A stretch of DNA of 64,000 bases from Maridesulfovibrio ferrireducens. Its GTDB lineage: Bacteria; Desulfobacterota; Desulfovibrionia; Desulfovibrionales; Desulfovibrionaceae. Below the pieces are notes generated by a model that was not told where the DNA came from, made no database searches, and saw only the letters and a program-made list of their open reading frames with translations. Shown piece by piece: positions 8,350 to 17,253 of the stretch. Both the position numbers and the translations under genes were made by a program. Location of the stretch: assembly GCF_016342405.1 (NCBI RefSeq), contig NZ_JAEINN010000001.1, positions 310,001-374,000 on the forward strand. The letters run 5' to 3'. Numbering within the stretch: the first letter of the stretch is position 1; every line of letters starts with the position of its first letter.

Positions 8350-9018
8350 ATGGAAGCATTGCATAATAAATTAGCTTTGGATTTGCTGGAAGCTTATGAG
8401 GCAAGGTCTCCGTCCTTGGCACACCAAGGCCTTGAGGTTTTCTTGCAGGCAGGAGAAAATGTAATTTTACAAGGTTCTGCGCCGAAAAAAGTTTTTATTG
8501 TATTGGAGGGGACTGTCAAAATTTTTCATAGTACGTTGAAAAGTAACGATTATCTTATTGCCATAGAAGGCCCGGGCGAGATATTGGGAGAGGTCGAGAT
8601 TTTGACAGGAGAATTGTATAGTTGTTCTGTGGAAGCTATTGAAAATGTTCGGATGGCTGCACTTACGAAAGAGGATTATCTGCAGTGGTTGGAAGACGAC
8701 CACGATTTCACTTTGTTGATAAACAAAATAGTTTGTGATCGGCTGCAAAAAATCACTAAACGTGCGGCAATCCATTTATCATATCCTTTGGAGTATTCGG
8801 TGTTGAAGCTCCTAAAATTGTTGTCAAATGATAGCAATTCTAGAGTATTGTTTGTCTCCAAAGGAGAAATCGCTGATTACTTGGGAACAAGCTTCAGAAG
8901 CGTTAGCAGGGTCTTATCCATCCTGTATGAACGGAAAATTCTTAAAAGTGGAAACGGGACAATAGAGATAGTATCAATAGACACATTGAATCTCGTTTTG
9001 TCAGCTTACGAAGAATAA
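8350..9018 (+). CDS. Crp/Fnr-family transcriptional regulator
   Basis: 222 residues. Residues 25-120 form a cyclic-nucleotide-binding-type beta barrel (GENVILQGSAPKKVFIVLEGTVKIF, GPGEILGEVEILTG). Residues 145-215 form a Crp-type winged helix with the recognition segment IADYLGTSFRSVSRVL. No N-terminal cysteine cluster is present, so it is not a canonical Fnr oxygen sensor; the barrel may bind another ligand. It is transcribed divergently from the HAD hydrolase. Confidence 0.88.
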   Translation: MEALHNKLALDLLEAYEARSPSLAHQGLEVFLQAGENVILQGSAPKKVFIVLEGTVKIFHSTLKSNDYLIAIEGPGEILGEVEILTGELYSCSVEAIENVRMAALTKEDYLQWLEDDHDFTLLINKIVCDRLQKITKRAAIHLSYPLEYSVLKLLKLLSNDSNSRVLFVSKGEIADYLGTSFRSVSRVLSILYERKILKSGNGTIEIVSIDTLNLVLSAYEE

Positions 9019-9102
9019 AAGAGCGAAAATAAAGTATTTGCTGTTTGGTCTCTAACTGTTTGTGGCTATCTTGTCGGTTTTATATTGTTTCACGCCGAAA
9101 AG

Positions 9103-9140
9103 AAAAAAGGGTTACAGCTATTAAGCTGTAACCCTTTTTT
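9103..9140 (-). terminator. Bidirectional terminator between Crp-type gene and tRNA-Leu
   Basis: A 13-bp stem AAGGGTTACAGCT / AGCTGTAACCCTT is flanked by A and T runs on both sides. It closely resembles the terminator at 177-205 after the other tRNA-Leu copy. Confidence 0.85.
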
Positions 9141-9149
9141 CTTGAAAGA

Positions 9150-9235
9150 TGGTGCCGAAGAGAAGATTCGAACTTCCACGGAGTAACTCCACTAGACCCT
9201 GAACCTAGCGTGTCTACCAATTCCACCACTTCGGC
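9150..9235 (-). tRNA. tRNA-Leu(CAG), second copy
   Basis: Same architecture as 215-301: GCCGAAG acceptor, anticodon CAG in loop TTCAGGG, T-loop TTCGAAT, encoded CCA at 9150-9152. The variable arm is one base shorter than in the first copy. Confidence 0.95.
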
Positions 9236-9300
9236 ACGACGGTGGATATAGATTGAAGTTACGGTGAATGCAAGTGTTTTTTGCTCGGTGCATATTAATA

Positions 9301-9346
9301 AAAAAGTCCAAGACTACACATTATTATATGGTGTAATCTTGGACTT
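9301..9346 (-). terminator. Terminator of gltA
   Basis: TCTTGGACTT (9337-9346) pairs with AAGTCCAAGA (9304-9313), with further pairing GTGTA/TACAC inside, and a T-run in the minus direction. It lies 11 bases after the gltA stop. Confidence 0.8.
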
Positions 9347-9356
9347 AGTTTTTATC

Positions 9357-10646
9357 TTATTTTCTGAAATCGATAGGGATGTAATTCCTCTGTGTCTGCC
9401 CGGTGTAAATCTGTCTTGGGCGGTTGATCCTTGTGGTTGGATTTTCGAAATCCTCATACCAGTGAGCAATCCAGCCGGGCAGTCTGCCTATGGCGAACAT
9501 TACAGTGAACATTGCAACCGGAATACCCAGTGCCCGCAAAATTATTCCAGAGTAGAAGTCTACATTTGGATACAGTTTGCGTTCGGTGAAGTAATCATCC
9601 GCAATTGCTTTTTCTTCAAGTTCCAGCGCGATATCCAGAAGCTGGTCGTTGAAACCGTTCTGGAGCAGATTGTCCGCAGCTCTTTTAAGGATCCGTGCGC
9701 GGGGGTCAAAGCTCTTGTAAATACGGTGACCGAATCCCATTAGTCGGCATTCTTTCTTTTTTACTTTTTCCAGATATTCATCAATGGTGATGTCACCGTC
9801 TTTGATCTGCTCAAGCATTTCGATAACCGCAGCGTTTGCTCCGCCGTGTAGTTTTCCCCACAAAGCGCAGATTCCGGCTGATACGGATGCAAAAATATTT
9901 GCCTGAGTAGATCCGACCATGCGTACTGTGGAAGTGGAGCAGTTTTGCTCATGGTCGGCATGGAGCATGAACACCAATGAAAGCGCTTTTACTGCTTCAA
10001 TCGGTGGATCATAATGTTTGTTTGGAATGGAAAACATCATGTGCAGAAAGTTATGGCAGTAGCTGAGATCGGGGTTGGGGTACATGAAAGGTCTGCCGAT
10101 GGATTTTCTGTATGAAAATGCGGCAATGGTTCTGACCTTGGATATCATTTTACCCACAGCAAGGAAAAATTCAGACTTATTATGGATGTCGTAAAGGTCT
10201 GTATGATAACTACCCAGCGCATTGATTACTGCGGAAAGAATAGCCATAGGTTGACTCTTGTGTGAAGGGAAGCCGTTGAAATGATGCAGCAGATCTTCGT
10301 GAATCAGTTCTTCGGCGCAAAGCAGCGCTCTGAATCTGGCAAGATCTTCTTTCAGAGGCAGTTCTCCGAAAATCAAAAGCCATGCTGTTTCAATGAAATT
10401 TCCGTGTTCAGCCAGTTCCTCGATGGGATAGCCTCTGTAATGCAGAATGCCGTTTTCGCCATCAACAAATGTGATGTTACTTTTGCAGGAACCGGTATTT
10501 CCGAAACCGGGGTCGAAGGTGATTAATCCGCTTTGTGATCGCAGATTAGAAATGTCCAGACCAACTTCGCCTTCTGATCCTGTGATGATAGGTAATTCAT
10601 ATTCTTTACCTTTGTAATTAAGAGTAGCTTTTTCTTCATTGCTCAT
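9357..10646 (-). CDS. gltA: Citrate synthase (Si-type)
   Basis: 429 residues, the usual length of the hexameric GltA type. Recognisable parts are GILHYRGYPIEELAEHG, the histidine regions FMLHADHEQNCSTST and KLHGGANAAV, LMGFGHRIYKSFDPRA, and the C-terminal active-site segment NVDFYSGI. The start is placed at 10646 (MSNEEK) because CAGGAGA lies upstream; the open frame extends further but without a site. It condenses acetyl-CoA and oxaloacetate, here most likely for glutamate synthesis. Confidence 0.93.
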   Translation of the reverse strand: MSNEEKATLNYKGKEYELPIITGSEGEVGLDISNLRSQSGLITFDPGFGNTGSCKSNITFVDGENGILHYRGYPIEELAEHGNFIETAWLLIFGELPLKEDLARFRALLCAEELIHEDLLHHFNGFPSHKSQPMAILSAVINALGSYHTDLYDIHNKSEFFLAVGKMISKVRTIAAFSYRKSIGRPFMYPNPDLSYCHNFLHMMFSIPNKHYDPPIEAVKALSLVFMLHADHEQNCSTSTVRMVGSTQANIFASVSAGICALWGKLHGGANAAVIEMLEQIKDGDITIDEYLEKVKKKECRLMGFGHRIYKSFDPRARILKRAADNLLQNGFNDQLLDIALELEEKAIADDYFTERKLYPNVDFYSGIILRALGIPVAMFTVMFAIGRLPGWIAHWYEDFENPTTRINRPRQIYTGQTQRNYIPIDFRK

Positions 10647-10989
10647 TGGTGGGGTCTCCTGAAAAGAACTGAATTTTACTTGATGCCGGGGTATTGCGGT
10701 GTCCGGTTTCAGGGGGTTTTGTGAACCTTGAAAAAATCCGGATGGCTGAGCGGGCAATCTTGTTGCTTTGTCACTGGGATCAAGTCAGCTGCGGCTTGAT
10801 TAATGTCACCAGTGTATAAGTTATACGGCTGAAAAAGCGGGGTTGAAGGCTGGTGCTTCCTCCCCTGATGTTCCAAGACCACTACGTAATTTGTCAGAAA
10901 ATGTCCAGTCTTAACAACTCTTGCCTTCTCTTCTGGAAAGAGTGAGCCCGGCTGAATAATTAATATAAATAAGGTTGATTAAACATCAA

Positions 10990-12384
10990 TTATTCGTAAA
11001 TTCGGTACTCGATGCCATGTTTACGAATCCGGTTATGAATGGTTCCACGACTAACTTTCAGGATGCGGGCCGCTTCGCTTTTGTTTCCTGAAGATTTATT
11101 AAGTGCATATATAAGTTGATCTTTTTCGTTTAAATCGCTTGGCAGTGTATCCTCTATGACCATCTGTTGAATTTCAGGGAAGATACAATTTTTTTTTGAA
11201 AATGCACCGATTTGTGGCGGTAGATGTTCGGGCTGCATAGGGCCAGCTTCTTTTACCACTGCGGCATATTCCAATGCACTTTTCAGTTCACGCACATTTC
11301 CGGGCCAGTCGTATTCAACAAGCTTCCGCATTGTTTCCGGCGTGGGGTATTCCGTCTTATCCAGATTCGGATTAATATTAATGAAATGCTCAACCAGCAG
11401 GTGAAGATCTTCTTTCCGATCTCGTAAAGGAGGCAGGTGTACTGGGATTACGTTGATGCGGAAAAAGAAGTCTTCGCGGAATTTTTTATTCAGCACCAGT
11501 TCCTGTAAATTCTGATTGGTTGCGGTTATGAGTCTGGCGTTCATGGAAAGTGACAGGCTGTCGCCCACTCTTTCGAAGGAGCGTGTTTCAAGCACTCGTA
11601 GCAATTTGACCTGAATAGGGAGTGGCACATCTCCTATTTCGTCCAGAAAAATATCCCCGTCTCCTGCTTCTTCAAATCTTCCGGCTCTGTGTCTGTAAGC
11701 TCCGGTGAACGCTCCCTTTACATGTCCGAACAGTTCACTCTCAAGTAATGCGTCGTTAAGAGCCGCACAATTGAGCTGAACAAAAGGTTTATCGCTTCTC
11801 GGGCTGAGTTCATGGATGGCCTGTGCGGCAAGTTCTTTTCCCGTTCCTGATTCTCCGAAAATTATTACAGGAGCATCTGATTGTGCAGCTTTTTTGATGA
11901 GTGCATATACTTTCTGCATGGCCGAGGATTTGCCGACAAAACCGCAAAAGCGTTCATCTTCATGATGCAATTTAAGTGAAAGTTCCTGTATTTTAAGTTC
12001 CTTGCGATCCAATTCAGAAATGTCAGTAAGTGTTTCAACCGCGCCTATAATTTCTCCGTTTTCATTTTCAAGCAGTGAAGCACTTTTAAGAACATGAAGA
12101 TATGAACCGTTCTTGCTGATAAAGTGGCAGTTCTTGCGATTTTCTTTGCGGGTATTGAATAATTTACACCAATGCTGTTTGCCGAGTTTTCTTGAACGTT
12201 CGCAATCATCACAGCCAAGCACTGAACATGGTTTATCGAGTAATTCTTCTCGCTCAAATCCGGTCATTCTTAGCAATGCGTCATTAACCAGCATGATAGT
12301 TCCGTCCGGCCGGATAAGAAAAAGGCCTTCGTTCATAGTGTCAATCACTTTACGAAGGTATAAATTAATTTCCTGATCTTTCAT
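10990..12384 (-). CDS. Sigma54-dependent activator with Cys-rich PAS domain
   Basis: 464 residues. Residues 1-130 are a PAS domain with an unusual set of cysteines (CSVLGCDDCERS, HWCKLF, NCHF). Residues 145-380 are a sigma54 AAA+ domain with Walker A GESGTGKE, the sigma54-contact loop GAFTGA and Walker B DIFLDEIGD. Residues 425-460 are a Fis-type helix-turn-helix (NKSEAARILKVSRGTIHNRI). The cysteines may bind a metal or cluster or sense redox or sulfur compounds; this is inferred. It is divergent from the octaheme cytochrome operon, whose upstream region has a sigma54 promoter match, so it is the likely activator of that operon. Confidence 0.9.
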   Translation of the reverse strand: MKDQEINLYLRKVIDTMNEGLFLIRPDGTIMLVNDALLRMTGFEREELLDKPCSVLGCDDCERSRKLGKQHWCKLFNTRKENRKNCHFISKNGSYLHVLKSASLLENENGEIIGAVETLTDISELDRKELKIQELSLKLHHEDERFCGFVGKSSAMQKVYALIKKAAQSDAPVIIFGESGTGKELAAQAIHELSPRSDKPFVQLNCAALNDALLESELFGHVKGAFTGAYRHRAGRFEEAGDGDIFLDEIGDVPLPIQVKLLRVLETRSFERVGDSLSLSMNARLITATNQNLQELVLNKKFREDFFFRINVIPVHLPPLRDRKEDLHLLVEHFININPNLDKTEYPTPETMRKLVEYDWPGNVRELKSALEYAAVVKEAGPMQPEHLPPQIGAFSKKNCIFPEIQQMVIEDTLPSDLNEKDQLIYALNKSSGNKSEAARILKVSRGTIHNRIRKHGIEYRIYE

Positions 12385-12440
12385 GCTTTTTAGTCTTCCC
12401 GTTTACTTTAATGCCACGATTATGTGTGGCTGTTTTACAC

Positions 12441-12460
12441 GTGTCCAATTGTGTTCAATT
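12441..12460 (+). promoter_or_regulatory. Tandem 10-bp repeat, candidate activator binding site
   Basis: GTGTCCAATT is followed directly by GTGTTCAATT, a repeat with one helical turn spacing about 150 bases before the sigma54 promoter match. A second repeated element (ACATATGT at 12486, GCATATGT at 12498) lies nearby. Both are plausible enhancer sites for the divergent sigma54 activator. Confidence 0.4.
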
Positions 12461-12607
12461 TGTCAGTGTATATGTATATATTTGAACATATGTTTAAGCA
12501 TATGTCTAATTTGATAGTTTCCCTTGTGAAGCCTGTTTTTAAGGGAAAAAGCAAAAGTTGGCCTTTTTACAATGTTTTGTGGTACTTATTTATAAAATAC
12601 ACTTTTC

Positions 12608-12623
12608 GGGCACGAATTCTGCT
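12608..12623 (+). promoter_or_regulatory. Sigma54 (-24/-12) promoter candidate
   Basis: GGGCACGAATTCTGCT matches the TGGCAC-N5-TTGC consensus. The GG at 12609-12610 and GC at 12621-12622 are separated by exactly 10 bases, as required. It lies about 90 bases before the FeS gene at 12713 and next to a sigma54 activator gene. Confidence 0.65.
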
Positions 12624-12712
12624 TTGTTTACATAAAAAACAGGCTGCAAATCCATAAATGTTGGTATTTAAATCTGAATCTTAATCTGAATGTGGAGCTA
12701 GGAAAAATATAT

Positions 12713-13699
12713 ATGACAGTAAAAAACAAAGGCATATCAAGACGCAATTTTTTAAAAGGGCTTGGTGCCGGAAGTGCTGCTATGCTTCTGCCATCAGCTT
12801 TGCCTGCTGTCGCGTCTTCTTCGGAAACAGAAGAAATTGCGACTTTGCTTGATATTTCAAAATGCATCGGTTGTGGTGAATGCGTAAGAGGATGCTCTGA
12901 GGTTAACGAATCTAAATATCCTGAACCGAAAAAGCCTTTCCCGGTAATGTATCCGACATCTCGTGTTGAGGTTGAAGACTGGTCGGATAAACGGGATGTG
13001 GATGATCGGCTGACACCGTATAACTGGCTTTTCATTCAGAGTGCGGAAGTTGAGTACAACGGTACTCTTCATGAAATTAATATTCCGCGCCGTTGTCTGC
13101 ATTGTCAAAATCCACCTTGCGCGAATCTTTGTCCGTGGGGTGCGGCTGCTAAGCAGAAGAACGGCATCACAAGGATTTTTGATAATGTCTGTCTGGGCGG
13201 CGCTAAGTGCCGGACGGTATGTCCTTGGCATATTCCGCAGCGTCAAACCGGAGTTGGACTGTACATGCGATTGCTTCCGAAGTTCGGAGGTAATGGCGTT
13301 ATGTATAAGTGCGATCGTTGTTACAATCGCATTGCTGAAGGTCAGCAACCGGCCTGTATAGAAGTTTGTCCTGAAAATGTTCAGACCATAGGTCCGCGCA
13401 GTGAAATTTTAGCCAAGGCGCATGAACTTGCAGATAAAAACGGCTGGTTCATTTACGGTGAAGAAGAAAACGGCGGAACCAATACAATTTATGTATCCCC
13501 TGTTCCTTTTGATCTTTTGAACCGAGCAATTGATAAGGGGGCTGGAAAGCCCGGTTTGCAGCCGGTCGCCGATTCGATGGCCGATGAGGAAACTCTTGCA
13601 ACTGCGGTTGCTATTGCTCCGTTAGCCGGTATTGCCGCTGGAATTATCAAGGCCGGACATTATCTGTCCTCCTCCGCAAAGGGGAAGAACAATGAGTAA
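12713..13699 (+). CDS. Tat-exported 4Fe-4S ferredoxin-type electron transfer subunit
   Basis: 328 residues; start at 12713 with AGGA upstream. The N-terminus has a twin-arginine signal (SRRNFLKGLGAGSAAMLLP). Cysteine clusters CIGCGECVRGC, CLHCQNPPCANLC, CLGGAKCRTVC and CDRCYNR...CIEVC give about four 4Fe-4S clusters as in DsrO/HmcB/FdnH-like subunits. A hydrophobic C-terminal stretch (residues 285-310) may anchor it to the membrane. It is the first gene of the sigma54-controlled operon and probably passes electrons between the membrane subunits and the octaheme cytochrome. Confidence 0.88.
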   Translation: MTVKNKGISRRNFLKGLGAGSAAMLLPSALPAVASSSETEEIATLLDISKCIGCGECVRGCSEVNESKYPEPKKPFPVMYPTSRVEVEDWSDKRDVDDRLTPYNWLFIQSAEVEYNGTLHEINIPRRCLHCQNPPCANLCPWGAAAKQKNGITRIFDNVCLGGAKCRTVCPWHIPQRQTGVGLYMRLLPKFGGNGVMYKCDRCYNRIAEGQQPACIEVCPENVQTIGPRSEILAKAHELADKNGWFIYGEEENGGTNTIYVSPVPFDLLNRAIDKGAGKPGLQPVADSMADEETLATAVAIAPLAGIAAGIIKAGHYLSSSAKGKNNE

Positions 13700-14159
13700 T
13701 ATCATCTTCGCCCGTTTATTTAAAATAACAGTATTTTTCATAGCTCTTACCGGAGCTGCCCAGATGCCTGTTTTTAAAAGATACTACATCTCGGATATTC
13801 CCGGTCTGGGATGGCTTGCCGATTTTTATCTAACTAATAAAATTCATTACGCACTAGGCGCAGTGTTAATCTTTATGGTCATGTATCTGGCGACTGAGTA
13901 TATTTTGAGCAAAAGGAATACATTGCAGTTATCGCGTTGCGGTGTCGTGCGTGCTTCTCTTTTTGCTGCCGTAATTTTTACGGGTGTTTTCCGTGTAATT
14001 AAGAATCTTCCGTATGTAACGATGGACCCGTTAACGGTTATGATGATTGATTGGACACATTTAAGTTTTGCGATTCTTCTCGGAATTACTGCGTTGACAG
14101 CCCTTATTCGGGGGCGTTCTTCATATTTTGAAGAGGGTAGAGTGGAGAGAAAGTTATGA
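13692..14159 (+). CDS. Four-helix membrane subunit of the octaheme cytochrome complex
   Basis: 155 residues. The start at 13692 overlaps the FeS gene stop by 8 bases and has AAGGGG upstream. Four hydrophobic helices are visible, two of which carry histidines (NKIHYALGAVLIF, IDWTHLSFAILLG), consistent with a b-type heme. It ends before the inserted glycosyltransferase relic; the last 88 bases of its coding region (14052-14139) recur at 15491-15578. Likely a quinone-facing or anchoring subunit; no named family recognised. Confidence 0.75.
   Translation: MSNIIFARLFKITVFFIALTGAAQMPVFKRYYISDIPGLGWLADFYLTNKIHYALGAVLIFMVMYLATEYILSKRNTLQLSRCGVVRASLFAAVIFTGVFRVIKNLPYVTMDPLTVMMIDWTHLSFAILLGITALTALIRGRSSYFEEGRVERKL
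14052..14139 (+). repeat. Direct repeat copy A (inside membrane subunit gene)
   Basis: 88 bases match 15491-15578 with only a few mismatches. The two copies flank a 1.35-kb segment carrying the CgeB-type relic. Weaker similarity extends left in both copies, with a deletion of about 28 bases in copy B. Confidence 0.9.
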
Positions 14160-14256
14160 CTTCAAGACAGGAATCTTTCTTAGTTGTGTGTATGTGGAGG
14201 GTTCAGTGTGTAATCTATGATAGACTTTGCCTGTTTCGCACTATAATTATTTATAG

Positions 14257-15440
14257 ATGATTAAAATTCCATATATAAAAGGGCAGAGCCCTCGGGTGCT
14301 GCTTATCACTCAAGATTATTTCATTGTTCCTGAACTTGCTAGGGGGTTGAGGTCTCTTGGAATTTCCTTTGCTTCAGTAGATTTTCAACAGAGTCCTTCT
14401 TTTCTTAAAGAGCTGTTTGATAAGGTTGCGGTTTTCAAACCTCATTTTATATTATCGGTTAATCATGCCGGACTGGACGGAGAAGGGCAGGTTCTGGAAT
14501 TGTTAAAACGTTGCGGGGTGCCTTTTGCAAGCTGGTTTGTGGATCGGCAGGAAACGTATTTGAAATCATCTGTTGATCCTAATTCTTTACTTGCTGTTTT
14601 TAGTTGGGATCCAGAGGCCATTTCGTTTTTGAGTAAGCGAAATGTCCCTTATGCTCAGTATCTCCCTCTTGGAACTGATACTTCTATTTTTTATCCAGTC
14701 AGGGCAGATCATGATTTCGCGTATCCAGTCTCTTTCGTAGGATCTTCGTGGACATCTAAGATAGTTGATGTGTTGCGTGCCGGAGATTTTCCTGCTGTTT
14801 TGCTACGGAAATATAAAACTTTGGCAGATTGTTGGAGGCAGATTTTTCAATTAGTATAAATGAGCTGCTTGACCATGCAGGGAATGAAGTTTTTGAAACG
14901 TGTAAGAGTTTACCTCCAGACAAGCAGGAGATGTTTTTTCGTCTTATACAACTGCAAGCCACAAGGTTAAGGCGCATCAAGGTTGTGTCGGGGTTACTGG
15001 AGTTTAATCCTGCGATTGTGGGGGATGCTTATTGGGCTAAAGTTTTATCTAAGAAGAGGATGGATTTTACATGGTGGAATCATCTTAAATATGAAGAGGA
15101 ATTACCTGCTTTTTACAGGCAGTCTAAGTTGAACTTTAATACAGTCAGCCTCCAGTCTGCGGCTTCCTTAAATCAACGTATTTTCGATGTGCCTGCTTGC
15201 GGTGCTTTTTTGTTAACCGAATATAACTCTGCACTGGAAAATCTTTTTGAACCAGGTAGAGAGGTTGTGTGCTATAACGATACTGATAGTGTTTCAGAAA
15301 TTGTATCGAAATGGCTTATAGATGAGAAGGGGCGTAAAAAAATAATCTGCGCCGGAATGAAAAGAATTTTCGCCCATCATACTTATCAGCATAGAATTGT
15401 AGAAATTATTTCAAAGATGAACATGTTTTTTTATCAGTAA
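14257..15440 (+). pseudogene. Frameshifted CgeB-like glycosyltransferase
   Basis: Two overlapping frames cover one protein of about 395 residues. The first (14257-14859) has the N-terminal CgeB/DUF3880-like domain (RVLLITQDYF, SWFVDRQETY, YLPLGTDTSIF, SFVGSSW). The second frame (open from 14817, to 15440) has the C-terminal glycosyltransferase domain (KLNFNTVSLQ, RIFDVPACGAFLLTEY). They are offset by one frame between 14817 and 14856. No good ribosome site precedes 14257. It interrupts the cytochrome operon between repeat copies and is probably non-functional, though programmed frameshifting or a sequencing error is possible. Confidence 0.75.
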
Positions 15441-15490
15441 GCATTAATGTTATGACCAGATATTAATTAAATTTTTTTCATACGTAACCA

Positions 15491-15578
15491 TGGACACATT
15501 TAAGTTTTGCGATTCTTCTCGGAATTACTGCGTTGACAGCCTCTATTCGGGGGCGTTCATCATACTTTGAAGATGGTA
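15491..15578 (+). repeat. Direct repeat copy B (remnant of membrane subunit gene end)
   Basis: Near-identical copy of 14052-14139. Here it is not part of an intact gene and sits just before the octaheme cytochrome gene, in the position where the end of the membrane subunit gene would be without the insertion. Confidence 0.9.
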
Positions 15579-15622
15579 AGTTTTTTTAACTTACCGGGGC
15601 TTACAAAAGATGGAGGGTAGTA

Positions 15623-17251
15623 ATGAGATTCATAAGGAGATCAGTCTTCGCACTGGTAGCAGTTGTTTTTTTGTGCGGTCCAGCTTTTGGCGTCGGTGAC
15701 GATGCTCCGGGCATAGAAATGGCTCGTCAGGCGACAAAGGGTAAAGAACTTTGGATTACTGCGGATCATTCCAAGTTTGATGCTCTTAAGCAGCCTTTTA
15801 AAAGCGGTCCTGAAGTTACAAAGGCTTGTCTGACCTGTCATACAGAGGCCGGACATCAGTTTCACAAGACTATTCACTGGACATGGCTCGACCCCAAGGC
15901 CGAAAAGGAAATGGGTATAGGGAAGGGCGGTCTTGTGCTTAACAACTTCTGTATCAGCATTCAGTCCAATGAACCTCGCTGTACTTCCTGTCATGCCGGA
16001 TATGGGTGGAAAAATAAGGATTTTGATTTTAAGTCGGAAGAAAAGATCGACTGTCTAGTTTGTCATGAGCAGACCGGAACTTATAAGAAGTTTCCAGCTG
16101 GAGCGGGTAATCCTGCCCCTGCGCCGGGGATGTTGTTTAAGGGAAACGGTAAATTTTATAAGTCACCCGAATGGAACAAGGTGGCTCAATCTGTCAGTCG
16201 CCCGACCCGTGCAAATTGCGGAACGTGTCATTTCTACGGTGGCGGTGGTGACGGTGTAAAGCATGGTGATCTTGATTCATCCATGCGTATGCCGAGCAAG
16301 AATCTTGATGTTCACATGAGCACTGAGGGGCAGAATTTTGAATGTTCCCGTTGTCATACAACTGTGAAGCATCAGATTGCGGGCCGTATTTATTCAAATC
16401 CGGCGGCTGTAGATCGTAAGTCTCTGCTCGAAGATGACCTTGGTGCAAAGATCATGTGTGAGTCCTGCCATAGCGCAACTCCGCATAAGTCCGAGATTGG
16501 TATGAAGCTTAATGATCATACTGACAAAGTAGCTTGTCAGAGCTGTCATATACCGACTTTTGCACGAGAACTCCCAACCAAAATGTGGTGGGACTGGTCG
16601 CAGGCCGGTAAGATGAAGGACGGCAAGCCTTATGTGGTCAAGGGTGAGTGGGGCAAGCCTACGTATATGAGCAAGAAAGGTGACATGCGCTGGGAAAAGA
16701 ATGTTATTCCTGAATATTACTGGTTTAACGGCACAATAGAATCCATTACCGCCAAGACTATTATTGATCCCGGAGCACCTGTAAAGGTCAGCAGACCTAT
16801 CGGAAGCAGTAAGGATCATAAGTCGCGCATTATGCCTTTCAAAGTGCATCGCGGAAAGACTCCTTACGACGTGGTTAATAAGAATATGGTAATTCCCCAT
16901 TTGTTCGGTAAGGACAAGGCCGCATATTGGAAGGGATATGACTGGACCAAGGCAACCGCTGCCGGAATGGCTTATGCGGGCCTTCCTTTTAGCGGAGATG
17001 TCGGTTTTGTAGATACTGAATATGTTTATCCTATCACTCACATGGTTGCTCCTAAGGACAACGTACTTGCCTGTGAAGCGTGTCACAGTAAGCAAAGTCG
17101 TTTGAGCAGTCTCACTACGTTTTATATGCCGGGACGGGATGCAAGTCGTGTTGTGGATGCGGGCGGCTGGTTCATCGTAATAGCTTCCATTGTGGGAGTT
17201 GTTCTGCATGCACTCGGGCGAATCTTCATAAAGGGACGCAAGGAGGACTAG
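15623..17251 (+). CDS. Octaheme c-type cytochrome, tetrathionate reductase family
   Basis: 542 residues with signal peptide (RRSVFALVAVVFLCGPAFG). Eight CXXCH sites occur: CLTCH, CTSCH, CLVCH, CGTCH, CSRCH, CESCH, CQSCH and CEACH. Order and spacing, including FCISIQSNEPRCTSCHAGYG and CHFYGGGGDGVKHGD, match the octaheme tetrathionate reductase (OTR) family, which in vitro reduces tetrathionate, nitrite and hydroxylamine. A C-terminal helix (WFIVIASIVGVVLHALGRIF) anchors it in the membrane. GGAGGG precedes the start. With the FeS, membrane and cytochrome b genes it forms a respiratory complex; physiological substrate is uncertain. Confidence 0.9.
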   Translation: MRFIRRSVFALVAVVFLCGPAFGVGDDAPGIEMARQATKGKELWITADHSKFDALKQPFKSGPEVTKACLTCHTEAGHQFHKTIHWTWLDPKAEKEMGIGKGGLVLNNFCISIQSNEPRCTSCHAGYGWKNKDFDFKSEEKIDCLVCHEQTGTYKKFPAGAGNPAPAPGMLFKGNGKFYKSPEWNKVAQSVSRPTRANCGTCHFYGGGGDGVKHGDLDSSMRMPSKNLDVHMSTEGQNFECSRCHTTVKHQIAGRIYSNPAAVDRKSLLEDDLGAKIMCESCHSATPHKSEIGMKLNDHTDKVACQSCHIPTFARELPTKMWWDWSQAGKMKDGKPYVVKGEWGKPTYMSKKGDMRWEKNVIPEYYWFNGTIESITAKTIIDPGAPVKVSRPIGSSKDHKSRIMPFKVHRGKTPYDVVNKNMVIPHLFGKDKAAYWKGYDWTKATAAGMAYAGLPFSGDVGFVDTEYVYPITHMVAPKDNVLACEACHSKQSRLSSLTTFYMPGRDASRVVDAGGWFIVIASIVGVVLHALGRIFIKGRKED

Positions 17252-17253
17252 TC

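Noticed and set aside
9264-9743. Plus-strand open frame of 159 codons
   Set aside because: It lies antisense to the end of gltA and its terminator and has no independent support.
14257-15440. Two independent functional glycosyltransferase genes
   Set aside because: The two frames cover complementary halves of a single CgeB-like protein and lack separate ribosome sites.
16394-17209. 271-codon minus-strand open frame
   Set aside because: It is the shadow of the octaheme cytochrome gene, whose eight heme motifs prove the plus frame.
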